DNA from: Weeksella virosa DSM 16922
GTDB taxonomy: Bacteria > Bacteroidota > Bacteroidia > Flavobacteriales > Weeksellaceae
DNA length: 64,000 nucleotides
Assembly (NCBI RefSeq): GCF_000189415.1
Contig: NC_015144.1
Location: 873,501-937,500, forward strand
Direction: 5' to 3'
Shown here: one piece after another, positions 9,058 to 17,321 of the stretch
Numbering within the stretch: the stretch's first letter is position 1
Layout: the number at the start of each line of letters is the position of its first letter
Notes under the pieces: generated by a model
What the model was told of the DNA's origin: nothing
Seen by the model: only the letters and a program-made list of their open reading frames with translations
Database searches by the model: none
Made by a program: the position numbers and the translations under genes

Positions 9058-9657
9058 TTAGCGTACTTCTTGATAAAATTGTTCGATAAAACCTTCCATG
9101 AACACGTGTCGTTCTTCAGCCATTTTCTTTGCTGTTTCTGTATTCATTAGGTTTTTTAATTTGAATAGTTTATCGTGGAAATGTTGTACACTCGACGATT
9201 TTTTTTCTACAGATTTTGGGTTATAAAGTAAATTACCAACACTTCCGCCATACGCAAAACAGCGCGCAATACCCACCGCACCAATTGCATCTAAACGATC
9301 TGCATCTTGCACAATTTTAGCTTCTAAACTGCTTGTCTTTTCATTCTTACTGAACGATACTTCTGAAACAATTTGTTGAATTTTTTTTATTATATCTTCA
9401 TTAACCTCGCTTCCTTCTAAAAACTCGCCTATTAATTGCTCCGAAAGATCCACTCCCTGGTGCAATTTAGCATCGCCCAAATCGTGTAACCATGCAGCCA
9501 TTTCTACCAAGAAAGGATCGGCTTTTTCGTATCTTAGAATTTTTTTGGCATTGTTCACCACTCGCTCCATATGATAATAGTCGTGCCCGGTTGCTTCTTC
9601 AGAAAAAAGAGCATAAATATGGTTTTGCGTTTTCTCTAATAATTCTTTCCGATTCAT
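9058..9657 (-). CDS. HD-domain phosphohydrolase
   Basis: 199-aa cytoplasmic metal-dependent phosphohydrolase of the small single-domain HD type. Metal ligands are visible as HDYYHMERV near residue 25, AAWLHDLGDAKLH around 70, and QDADRLDAIGAVG around 120. The DADRLDA stretch is shared with YedJ/YpgQ-like nucleotide hydrolases, so the substrate may be a nucleotide. Its ATG overlaps the stop of the upstream metallophosphatase gene by 4 bp, so the two are translationally coupled. Confidence 0.85.
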   Translation of the reverse strand: MNRKELLEKTQNHIYALFSEEATGHDYYHMERVVNNAKKILRYEKADPFLVEMAAWLHDLGDAKLHQGVDLSEQLIGEFLEGSEVNEDIIKKIQQIVSEVSFSKNEKTSSLEAKIVQDADRLDAIGAVGIARCFAYGGSVGNLLYNPKSVEKKSSSVQHFHDKLFKLKNLMNTETAKKMAEERHVFMEGFIEQFYQEVR

Positions 9658-11066
9658 TTTTCTTTATTTATCAGGATTCTTTTTTCTAATTTCGGTTGGA
9701 TGGATTGTAGTTTTCTTGCAAAAGTTATCAAAACCTCATAATCTTGAACAGACTGTTGATCATTGGCATTGATTAAAACTTCTTCAAAGTTTTTCAACCG
9801 ACGAAAGTTATATTCATTCAACACCAATCGGATTATTTGATCATCTTGCAAGGTAGGGAAATTTATAGTTTTATTTTTCGAGTTATAATGATAAGAAAAG
9901 CCTGACACTTGTATAATTTTTGGTTTGTCTAACAGAAAATTACTCAAAATAAAATCTTTTAGATCCCTTCCTTTTATCGAAACCACTACCATTTTATTGC
10001 CAAAAGGTAACAAAGTTCTGGCTGACTTTATGGTGAAATCTCCTTTGTTTACCACATTCCTAATTCCATTCGCATCGATAATTGCAGCATCGGCATTGTA
10101 ATAAAAACGCATAGCATCGGTTACTAAATTTCCGGCCAACGATTCCCCTTTCAAACCCGATTGTACATCTAAATCCACAACTAAATCTGCTATTTTTTCG
10201 TTGAGCTGTTGCTCTATAAACTCTTTTTCTTGCTGCTCTCGTAGCGCTAGAGTTTTCTCTTTTCTCACTTCTTTATCCAATGGGATTATTTGTATTTCTG
10301 GAAGTTTGTTTTTCGATAAAATAATTTTTGCAACGGCACTCATATTGCCAGAAGGTGCCACAATAGGCGTTTTACCAACATAATTTATTTGCGAGTTGTA
10401 CTCGTGTAGTTCTTCGGTAAGAACCAGATCTATTTGAGGAAATTGCTCGATTAACGCAATATTTTTTGCCAAATCCATCTGAGAAATTGCCACTATATGA
10501 TCTGTTGTTTGATCAGTGAACTGCGCCAAAACATTTTCTACCGAAAGAAAAATATCTGCTTGCTGTACTCGTTTATCCTGGATAGTGGTTTGCATCTGAT
10601 CGGTCAGCCCGAGAAACAAAATAGTTTGATTATTAACTTTTCTCACCAAATAAGTTGGTAACTGAAAGAAAGGTTGATATGTTTCACCGATTAAATTTGT
10701 CGTAAAAAAACTACCGGTAAATCTCGGAATTAATTGTTGGATGTGCTCCACACCGTAATCAAACTCATGTTGTCCGAAATTGAGAATATCTACCGGAATC
10801 CGATTAAAAACTTCGGGCATATTCTTACCTTTTAACATACCACCATACAAAACTCCACCGACAAAATCTCCTCCATGAATAGTTAGGGTTGCAGGATCTT
10901 CTTTTTTACTTAGATCTACGATGGTTTTCAGACGTGCAAACCCACCTCTTCCACCGGGTACATCGTCCAACTCATATAGCTGGTGTGCATCTGTAAAATA
11001 GAGTACTTGCAAGGTTTGAGCATTTAGAAAAGAAGTTATTAAAAAGAAAGTTATGCGAATAATCAT
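9654..11066 (-). CDS. 5'-nucleotidase/UshA-like metallophosphatase with altered metal ligands
   Basis: Exported two-domain protein of the UshA/5'-nucleotidase family. I choose the start MIIRITFFLITSFLNAQ at 11066, a signal peptide; the open frame extends to 11216 but would add 50 non-secretory residues through the promoter region. The metallophosphoesterase domain keeps the first Asp-x-His motif (YFTDAHQ) and GGDFVGG. However, the GNHE motif reads GQHEFDYG, the usual LTH reads ISQ, and the usual GGHTH reads TEELHEY. The 5'-nucleotidase C-terminal domain is present (DAMRFYYNADAAIIDANGIR, LPFGNKMVVVSIKG). The ligand changes suggest a weak or non-catalytic enzyme (inference). Confidence 0.8.
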   Translation of the reverse strand: MIIRITFFLITSFLNAQTLQVLYFTDAHQLYELDDVPGGRGGFARLKTIVDLSKKEDPATLTIHGGDFVGGVLYGGMLKGKNMPEVFNRIPVDILNFGQHEFDYGVEHIQQLIPRFTGSFFTTNLIGETYQPFFQLPTYLVRKVNNQTILFLGLTDQMQTTIQDKRVQQADIFLSVENVLAQFTDQTTDHIVAISQMDLAKNIALIEQFPQIDLVLTEELHEYNSQINYVGKTPIVAPSGNMSAVAKIILSKNKLPEIQIIPLDKEVRKEKTLALREQQEKEFIEQQLNEKIADLVVDLDVQSGLKGESLAGNLVTDAMRFYYNADAAIIDANGIRNVVNKGDFTIKSARTLLPFGNKMVVVSIKGRDLKDFILSNFLLDKPKIIQVSGFSYHYNSKNKTINFPTLQDDQIIRLVLNEYNFRRLKNFEEVLINANDQQSVQDYEVLITFARKLQSIQPKLEKRILINKEK

Positions 11067-11169
11067 ACCAAAAAAACTAAGAACGGTAAAGGTAAGAAAG
11101 ATGTTTTGCTTATAGTTGAAAAAAAAGTAAATAGAGATAAAATTAAGTGTTAGATATTTAAAAAAATTG

Positions 11170-11177
11170 TATCTTTG
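11170..11177 (+). promoter_or_regulatory. -7 promoter element of rpsP-rimM
   Basis: TATCTTTG matches TAnnTTTG, 54 bases before the rpsP ATG. It leaves a leader of about 50 nt, longer than for most genes here. Confidence 0.6.
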
Positions 11178-11231
11178 CACCTCGAAATTTACGTAAAACG
11201 GGACGAGTTCCCACAAACATTTAGTTATTTT

Positions 11232-11765
11232 ATGGCTACAAAAATTAGATTACAAAGACATGGTCGCAAAGGAAAACCATTCTTTCACATCGTAGTTGCT
11301 GATTCAAGAGCAAAGCGTGATGGTCGTTTCATTGAGAAGTTAGGAACGTACAATCCTATTACAAATCCAGCAACAATTGAATTGAACGTAGACTCAGCTG
11401 TTAAATGGTTACAAACTGGTGCGCAACCAACCGATACTGCAAGAGCACTCTTGTCGTACAAAGGAGCGTATATGAAAAAACACTTATTAGGAGGTGTTGC
11501 TAAAGGAGCCTTTAACGAAGAGGAAGCTGAAAAAAGATTTGCTGCTTGGTTAGAAGCAAAAGAAGCAAAAGTACAGGCTAAGAAAGATGGTCTAGCACAA
11601 TCAGCTGCTAATGCGAAGAAAGAAGCATTAGAGGCAGAAAAAGCAGTAAACGAAGCGCGCATCAAAGCGGCAGAAGATGCTGCTAAAGCAGAGGAAGCTG
11701 CACAAGAAGAGACTGCAACAGAAGGAGCAACAACAGAAGAAGCTTCTGAAGAAACTGCAGAGTAA
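11232..11765 (+). CDS. rpsP: 30S ribosomal protein S16, long Bacteroidetes form
   Basis: The conserved S16 core occupies about residues 1-85: [39 protein letters not shown], then the [17 protein letters not shown] region. An Ala/Lys/Glu-rich helical tail follows, becoming acidic and Thr-rich to residue 177. The start at 11232 is chosen because the core begins there; the frame is open upstream to 11175, through the promoter leader. Bacterial S16 is usually about 80-90 aa, so the tail roughly doubles the protein, as in many Bacteroidetes. rimM follows after 25 bp. Confidence 0.95.
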   Translation: MATKIRLQRHGRKGKPFFHIVVADSRAKRDGRFIEKLGTYNPITNPATIELNVDSAVKWLQTGAQPTDTARALLSYKGAYMKKHLLGGVAKGAFNEEEAEKRFAAWLEAKEAKVQAKKDGLAQSAANAKKEALEAEKAVNEARIKAAEDAAKAEEAAQEETATEGATTEEASEETAE

Positions 11766-11790
11766 TTTTTGTTCGAGTAATACGTAGAGA

Positions 11791-12315
11791 ATGGATATTA
11801 ACGAGTGTTATTACTTAGGGAAAATAACTAAAAAACACGGCTTCAAAGGCAACGTTATCATTCATTTGGATACAGACGAACCCGAATTATACAGTACATT
11901 GGAATCAGTTTTCATTGAAAGTAATGGAAAACTGATTCCTTTTTTTATAGAGTCTGTACAATCTTATCAGGGCGATAAATTATTGGTAAAGTTTGAAGAT
12001 TTCGAGGCCAATGAAGTCGATAAACTCATCAATCGGTCGCTTTATTTACCCCTAAACACGCTGCCCAAATTAGAAGGAACTTCTTTCTACTATCACGAGG
12101 TAATTGGCTATACGATATTTGACCAGACCAATACAGAAATCGGAACGATAAAATCTATCAATGATTCTGCGGCACAAGCTTTTTTTGAGGTTGACGCCAA
12201 TGGAAAACAAATACTAATTCCGATGATTGATCAATGGATTCTAGAAGTTGACCGTCCAAACAAAGCAATGTTGATCGAGATACCAGACGGATTATTAGAA
12301 ATCTATTTAGGATAA
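11791..12315 (+). CDS. rimM: 16S rRNA processing protein RimM
   Basis: 30S maturation factor that binds S19 and aids processing of the 16S 3' region. The N-terminal beta-barrel begins with YYLGKITKKHGFKGNVIIHL. The C-terminal PRC-barrel includes YYHEVIGYTIFDQ and ILIPMIDQWILEVD. At 174 aa it is normal length. It forms the usual rpsP-rimM ribosomal operon. Confidence 0.95.
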   Translation: MDINECYYLGKITKKHGFKGNVIIHLDTDEPELYSTLESVFIESNGKLIPFFIESVQSYQGDKLLVKFEDFEANEVDKLINRSLYLPLNTLPKLEGTSFYYHEVIGYTIFDQTNTEIGTIKSINDSAAQAFFEVDANGKQILIPMIDQWILEVDRPNKAMLIEIPDGLLEIYLG

Positions 12316-12385
12316 AAGATTCAAACTCTAATCCTTAACTACTTGTATACCTTACATTTCCCTTAAAAAAACAAAAATGTTCTCC

Positions 12386-13090
12386 TTATTTCTCAACTCC
12401 TTGAGATTGGATTTCTATTTGTTTATCAAACCATTCATCAGCCAAACGTTCTGCTTTATCATACGAAATTAGTTTATCTTTCGGTAACACAATCGGTTGA
12501 GACTCATCCAAAATTTCGATACTTTTCAGCGCAAAATGTTTCCCCAACAAAGCACCTTGAGAAGTTTTTATTGTGATATCCAAAGCGACAATAAGCCCTG
12601 GCAATCCAAAGTAACCGTATGGCCCATGTCTGAACGGAAGGTCGGTAGCAAAATAAGCCACTACACTTTCTTCGCCTTCCGAAAAAAAAGCCTTTCTTAT
12701 ATTATACCCAAACATCTTTTGCGATTGACGAGTGATCGTCCATGGATAATACGAAATGTCTCTTTGTACCAAAAACTTTTTCTTACCGATTTCTCTTCTC
12801 TCATAAGCTGAATTTTTAGACAAGTCGATATACATATCATCATCTAAACCAAGCATAAACATCATATCAGCTTGCGCATTATTGATTCGATCTAGATAAT
12901 GAAAAACCGAAAAATCTTGATTAATTTTCAGTTCGAATTCGGTTGGCACAAAAACGCCATGCAGGTTTGTTCTAGAAGAAGAACTCTTATTATCGAGACT
13001 CATCACGCCACTATAAACTACTTTTATTGTATTTTGAGAAAACACAAGAGCAGTAAAAAAAAGGAAAGTTATGGATAAAAATCTCTTCAT
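12386..13090 (-). CDS. GLPGLI-family secreted protein
   Basis: 234 aa with a Sec signal peptide (MKRFLSITFLFFTALVFSQ). The signature YGYFGLPGLIVALD gives the family its name; this family is restricted largely to Bacteroidetes and its function is unknown. The mature part is beta-rich (KKFLVQRDISYYPWTI). It is divergent from glnS: its -7 element TAATTTTG (13118-13111) is 11 bp from the glnS -7 element. Confidence 0.85.
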   Translation of the reverse strand: MKRFLSITFLFFTALVFSQNTIKVVYSGVMSLDNKSSSSRTNLHGVFVPTEFELKINQDFSVFHYLDRINNAQADMMFMLGLDDDMYIDLSKNSAYERREIGKKKFLVQRDISYYPWTITRQSQKMFGYNIRKAFFSEGEESVVAYFATDLPFRHGPYGYFGLPGLIVALDITIKTSQGALLGKHFALKSIEILDESQPIVLPKDKLISYDKAERLADEWFDKQIEIQSQGVEK

Positions 13091-13110
13091 CTTTAAGGAT
13101 CAATTCGTAA

Positions 13111-13118
13111 CAAAATTA
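13111..13118 (-). promoter_or_regulatory. -7 promoter element of the GLPGLI gene
   Basis: TAATTTTG on the minus strand, 20 bases before the GLPGLI ATG and back to back with the glnS promoter. Confidence 0.5.
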
Positions 13119-13129
13119 TTGATTTTTCG

Positions 13130-13137
13130 TACATTTG
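13130..13137 (+). promoter_or_regulatory. -7 promoter element of glnS
   Basis: TACATTTG matches TAnnTTTG and lies 20 bases before the preferred glnS ATG at 13158. It falls inside the upstream open frame, which argues against a start at 13071. Confidence 0.6.
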
Positions 13138-13157
13138 CAAACTCAATCGTACTTAAT

Positions 13158-14840
13158 ATGGAAGAAGAAAAAAAATCATTGAATTTTATCGAACAAATCA
13201 TAGAAGATGATTTGGCAAACGGAATGCCTAGAGAGAATTTACGGTTTCGTTTTCCGCCAGAGCCCAATGGCTATTTACATATTGGTCACGCTAAAGCAAT
13301 ATGTCTAAACTTTGGTCTTGGAGAAAAATACAATGCACCTGTTAATCTACGTTTCGATGACACGAATCCCGATAAAGAAGAACAAGAATATGTGGACTCT
13401 ATTCGAGAAGATGTAAAATGGTTAGGATTCGAATGGGCCGAAGAACGCTATGCTTCTGACTACTTCCAGCAACTTTACGATTGGGCTGTAATAATGATTA
13501 AAGAAGGAAAAGCCTATGTTGATGATCAGACCTCGGAAGTGATCAATGAACAGCGCAAAAATCCAGGAGAACCTGGAATAGAATCGCCTTATAGAAATCG
13601 TTCGGTAGAAGAAAACTTAGAACTTTTCGAGCGAATGAAAAACGGTGAATTCCCAGAAGGTTCACATGTATTGCGAGCCAAAGTAGACATGACCTCTCCG
13701 AACATGAATATGCGCGACCCTGTAATGTACCGCATCCTAAATCGTCCTCATCATCGGACCGGGACGGAATGGAAAATTTATCCGATGTACGATTGGACGC
13801 ATGGAGAGTCGGATTACATAGAAGGCATTTCTCATTCGCTTTGTTCATTAGAATTCAAAAATCACCGCGATTTATATAATTGGTATTTGGATCAAGTCGA
13901 GTTAGAAAGTCAACATCAAAAGCCAAAACAAAGAGAATTTGCTAGAGGAAACATTTCGTATATGATTACCTCTAAACGTAAACTCCTAAAATTAGTTACA
14001 GACAAAATTGTTACTGGTTGGGACGACCCACGAATGCCTACAATTTCTGGGCTTCGCAGAAGAGGTTATACGCCAGAATCGATTAAAAATTTTTGGGAAA
14101 AAGCAGGTATTGCTAAGCGCGACAACGTTATGGAAATCTCTTTACTAGAATTTGCAATTCGCGACCATCTCAATAAAATAGCGCCACGTGTCATGGCTGT
14201 AATTGATCCAGTAAAAGTAATTATCGAAAATTATCCCGAAAAACAAGAAGAAATCCTTGTTTTAGAGAATAATCCAGAAGATGAAAATGCAGGTTCTAGA
14301 GAAGTTCCTTTCGAAAGAGAAATCTACATCGAACGCGACGATTTTATGGAAGAAGCTCCTAAAAAATTCTTCCGACTTTCATTAGGGAATGAAGTTCGCC
14401 TAAAAGGTGCCTATATTATCAAAGCAGAAAGAGTAGAAAAAGACGAAAGCGGGAAAATAACGACTATATTCGCAACCTATGACCCTGATTCTAAATCAGG
14501 TAGTGGAACAGAAGCTTCTAAAAGAAAAGTAAAAGGAACCTTGCATTGGGTTTCGGCAAATAATAATATTCCGCTCGAAGTTCGCCTGTATGATCGACTA
14601 TTCACGGTAGAATCTCCAGATGCAGAAAAAGAAGTTGACTTTATGCAATACATCAACCCAAATTCTTTAGAAATAAAACAAGGATTCGGTGAAATTGAGC
14701 TAAAGAGTGCCAAAGTAGAAGATAAATTTCAGTTCCAACGAATTGGTTATTTTGCACTCGATCGTGATTCTACAGACGATAAGTTGGTTTTCAACCGAAC
14801 AGTTACTTTAAAAGACACTTGGGCGAAAATAAACAAGTAA
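13158..14840 (+). CDS. glnS: Glutaminyl-tRNA synthetase
   Basis: Class I aminoacyl-tRNA synthetase charging tRNA-Gln. The HIGH motif is in PPEPNGYLHIGHAKAI; the catalytic core includes LRFDDTNPDKE, YDWTHGESDYIEG and SLCSLEF. The KMSKS-equivalent is MITSKRKLLKLV. Two beta-barrel anticodon-binding domains follow (LRRRGYTPESIKNF to RVMAVIDPVKVII and on). The start MEEEKKSLNF at 13158 is chosen because the family N-terminus begins there and the promoter lies just upstream. At 560 aa it is normal length. A terminator follows at 14869. Confidence 0.96.
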   Translation: MEEEKKSLNFIEQIIEDDLANGMPRENLRFRFPPEPNGYLHIGHAKAICLNFGLGEKYNAPVNLRFDDTNPDKEEQEYVDSIREDVKWLGFEWAEERYASDYFQQLYDWAVIMIKEGKAYVDDQTSEVINEQRKNPGEPGIESPYRNRSVEENLELFERMKNGEFPEGSHVLRAKVDMTSPNMNMRDPVMYRILNRPHHRTGTEWKIYPMYDWTHGESDYIEGISHSLCSLEFKNHRDLYNWYLDQVELESQHQKPKQREFARGNISYMITSKRKLLKLVTDKIVTGWDDPRMPTISGLRRRGYTPESIKNFWEKAGIAKRDNVMEISLLEFAIRDHLNKIAPRVMAVIDPVKVIIENYPEKQEEILVLENNPEDENAGSREVPFEREIYIERDDFMEEAPKKFFRLSLGNEVRLKGAYIIKAERVEKDESGKITTIFATYDPDSKSGSGTEASKRKVKGTLHWVSANNNIPLEVRLYDRLFTVESPDAEKEVDFMQYINPNSLEIKQGFGEIELKSAKVEDKFQFQRIGYFALDRDSTDDKLVFNRTVTLKDTWAKINK

Positions 14841-14868
14841 ACAAATTAGTAGAAAAAATAAAATCTAG

Positions 14869-14899
14869 AAAGCTCGATGTATTCTTCGAGCTTTTTTTA
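14869..14899 (+). terminator. glnS terminator
   Basis: AAAGCTCGA (14869-14877) pairs with TCGAGCTTT (14886-14894), followed by a T-run to 14898. Confidence 0.85.
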
Positions 14900-14930
14900 T
14901 TATCTTACCTATTCGATCAAAACTAAAAAA

Positions 14931-15365
14931 ATGAACAAACTCCGTATTTTTTCTTTTCTCCTTATTCTTGTTTTTCTGGTGGGGTGCAAAACACAATCTC
15001 TTTCATCCGACCAAAAACCAAAAGACAACTCTATTACCGGTAAATGGTTTTGGAAATCGAGAAGCGGTGGACTTACGGGCAATACACCCACAGCAACAAA
15101 AGAAAACCACGGTACATATCTCTTAATCACCGAACGAAAAATAACAAAATTTGTACAGGGAAAAAAAGCTTCTGAATCGGATTATATCCTGACATACGGA
15201 CAAAGCATTCATAGTACAAAACCTCTACCTATTCTAGAAGTAGGTGTAAATCGTTATTCGTATTCTATGGAAAACAATCTATTGATTTTGACTGAAGAAA
15301 TCCATGATGGCTTCACTGACATTTACGAGAAAAATGGTAAGAAAGAAAACTATGATGAACGATGA
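14931..15365 (+). CDS. Hypothetical lipoprotein
   Basis: 144 aa from MNKLRIFSFLLILVFLVGC, a lipoprotein signal with Cys at residue 19. The mature part has SITGKWFWKSRSGGLTG, resembling lipocalin-like envelope proteins, and a YLLITERKITKF strand. I do not recognise a family with certainty. An earlier in-frame ATG at 14877 falls inside the glnS terminator, so 14931 is preferred. The 3' end overlaps radC by 14 bp. Confidence 0.7.
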   Translation: MNKLRIFSFLLILVFLVGCKTQSLSSDQKPKDNSITGKWFWKSRSGGLTGNTPTATKENHGTYLLITERKITKFVQGKKASESDYILTYGQSIHSTKPLPILEVGVNRYSYSMENNLLILTEEIHDGFTDIYEKNGKKENYDER

Positions 15366-16053
15366 GCAAGAAAAAAAATCGATAAAAAGTTGGGCAGAAG
15401 ATGATCGACCACGAGAAAAATTACTACTAAAAGGTCGAGCAGCATTATCGGATGCCGAATTACTTGCCATAATTATGGGGAGTGGAAATCGGGATGAATC
15501 TGCAGTACAACTGGCACAAAGAATCCTAAAAGCTGCTCATAATAACTGGAACGAATTAGCCAAGTTTGGGGTAAAGGATTTGTGTAGTTTTAAAGGTATC
15601 GGCGAAGCAAAAGCCATAAGTATTCTTACGGCATTGGAGATAGGCAGAAGAAGAAACGCTCAACTGCATCTAGAGCGCCCCAAAATTACATGTAGCCAAG
15701 ATGCCTATCAACTACTACAATTACAGATGGCCGATTTACCGATAGAGGAGTTTTGGGTAATGTATCTCAACCAAGGAAATGCAGTCCTCAAATTAGAACA
15801 AATAAGCCGTGGAGGAATTTCTCAAACTTTGGTCGATATCAGAATCGTTTTCAAGAAAGGAATTGAACAGATGGCTACCGCTATGATTTTGGCTCACAAC
15901 CACCCTTCGGGCAGCCTAAAACCAAGTGAAAGTGATCTTTCATTAACAAGAAAACTGCAAGAAGCCGCAAAAGTTCTCGACATCAATATTCTAGATCATT
16001 TGATTGTAACGCAAACATCCTACTTTAGTTTTGCAGATGAAGGTTTGCTTTAG
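15352..16053 (+). CDS. radC: RadC-family JAB/MPN-domain protein
   Basis: UPF0758/RadC family. The N-terminal helix-hairpin-helix region contains DAELLAIIMGSGNR and FKGIGEAKAISIL. The C-terminal MPN domain has the JAMM-like metal site AHNHPSGSLKPSESD. The start MMNDEQEKKS at 15352 is chosen; the open frame begins at 15304 inside the preceding gene. A DNA repair role is historical and not established for the family. It is convergent with the flippase gene, overlapping by 4 bp. Confidence 0.9.
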   Translation: MMNDEQEKKSIKSWAEDDRPREKLLLKGRAALSDAELLAIIMGSGNRDESAVQLAQRILKAAHNNWNELAKFGVKDLCSFKGIGEAKAISILTALEIGRRRNAQLHLERPKITCSQDAYQLLQLQMADLPIEEFWVMYLNQGNAVLKLEQISRGGISQTLVDIRIVFKKGIEQMATAMILAHNHPSGSLKPSESDLSLTRKLQEAAKVLDINILDHLIVTQTSYFSFADEGLL

Positions 16054-17300
16054 GATAATTGTTTCAAATAATTGGAAAATAGAAAGGCCGAAAAAATCCC
16101 CATAGAAGTAAAAGTTATAGTTAGTGCAATTGCCGCTCCTACAATCCCGAAAGAATAGGTAAAAATAAACCCTAAAATCGTCATCATAAGGATAGAAACG
16201 ACGGCTACAATTGTATTTTTTTGCGCCCAACCAACCGCTGAAAGTAAATTACTATACAAATTTCTGAAACACATATTGGCTCCTACTCCTATCAAAATTA
16301 TCCAAAAAATCCAGCCATTGTGTTGGTACTTTTCTCCAAATACAAAACCAATAAGCCAATCTTTCAGAAAAAATCCTATCGTAATAAAAAATAAACTAAG
16401 TGGTATGAAAAGCTTATAATAGTTGCGGATATAAAAAAGTAAATATTGCTTGTTACGACAGTTTTCTACCAATTTAGGATAATCAGTTTGCATAAAAATG
16501 ACGGGGATAAACATGAGATTCATCGGTAGGATAATTGCGAGCTTATAATTAGCAACCTCTAATTCGTTGAGCAATAACCCGATAATAAAAACATCTAAAA
16601 TAAAAAGCATTTCGGATAGGAAAGCGGTTAAAGCAGAATTGAAAGAATAGTTCCAGAAGGTTTTCATATCCAGTTTCAAATCGAAAGAACGAGCAGAATC
16701 AAACAACAATCTCGGGAAGAAAACAATCGAGATCCACGGAGTGATTGCCAAACCAAATAGATAACCAAACATGCCATAGAAATAAGTAAAAGCCAAGACC
16801 AGTAACAACCCAACAATATTGATTGTGATAGAGATTTTAGAAAATTGATCATTTTCGTTCCGCATTCGGTAGTAGCTTTTTATGAACATATAGAAATAAA
16901 AGCCAATTAATCGTACCGCAAAAAACAATACAATCAACCAAATATCAGGATATTTCAGTTCATACAATAGCGCTGTTATAATGAAGAAAACGAGCAGAAT
17001 AAGTTGTCTTTGAAGCCCTTTTCGGAAAATAGAATGAGCTAATTTTTCTTTGTCTTCTATTTCTTTTTCGAGCGAACCAAACCGCAGTAATCCCTGTGAA
17101 GCTCCCAAACCATTGAAAGCTGCAAACACACCAAATAATGAGGCCACTAATGTTATTAGTCCGTAATCTTCTTGGGCAATCAGGCGTACAACAAAGATAG
17201 TATTTACCAGAGCGGTAATTTTTTCGATTAGGATAGACAAGAAAACCATCAGTCCTTTGTTGCGGACAAAATCTCGAAGAAAAAGTAAAAAACTACGCAT
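16050..17300 (-). CDS. Polysaccharide flippase-like membrane protein (second of tandem pair)
   Basis: 416 aa with about 12 hydrophobic segments, in the Wzx/MOP (oligosaccharide flippase) style. It starts MRSFLLFLRDFVRNKGLMVF, with LVASLFGVFAAFNGLGASQG in the early helices, a hallmark placement in RfbX-like proteins. It lies 21 bp downstream of a second protein of the same type in one operon. The transported lipid-linked glycan is unknown, and no glycosyltransferases or polymerase are adjacent. Confidence 0.75.
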   Translation of the reverse strand: MRSFLLFLRDFVRNKGLMVFLSILIEKITALVNTIFVVRLIAQEDYGLITLVASLFGVFAAFNGLGASQGLLRFGSLEKEIEDKEKLAHSIFRKGLQRQLILLVFFIITALLYELKYPDIWLIVLFFAVRLIGFYFYMFIKSYYRMRNENDQFSKISITINIVGLLLVLAFTYFYGMFGYLFGLAITPWISIVFFPRLLFDSARSFDLKLDMKTFWNYSFNSALTAFLSEMLFILDVFIIGLLLNELEVANYKLAIILPMNLMFIPVIFMQTDYPKLVENCRNKQYLLFYIRNYYKLFIPLSLFFITIGFFLKDWLIGFVFGEKYQHNGWIFWIILIGVGANMCFRNLYSNLLSAVGWAQKNTIVAVVSILMMTILGFIFTYSFGIVGAAIALTITFTSMGIFSAFLFSNYLKQLS

Positions 17301-17321
17301 AATAACTTCTATTGATTATCA

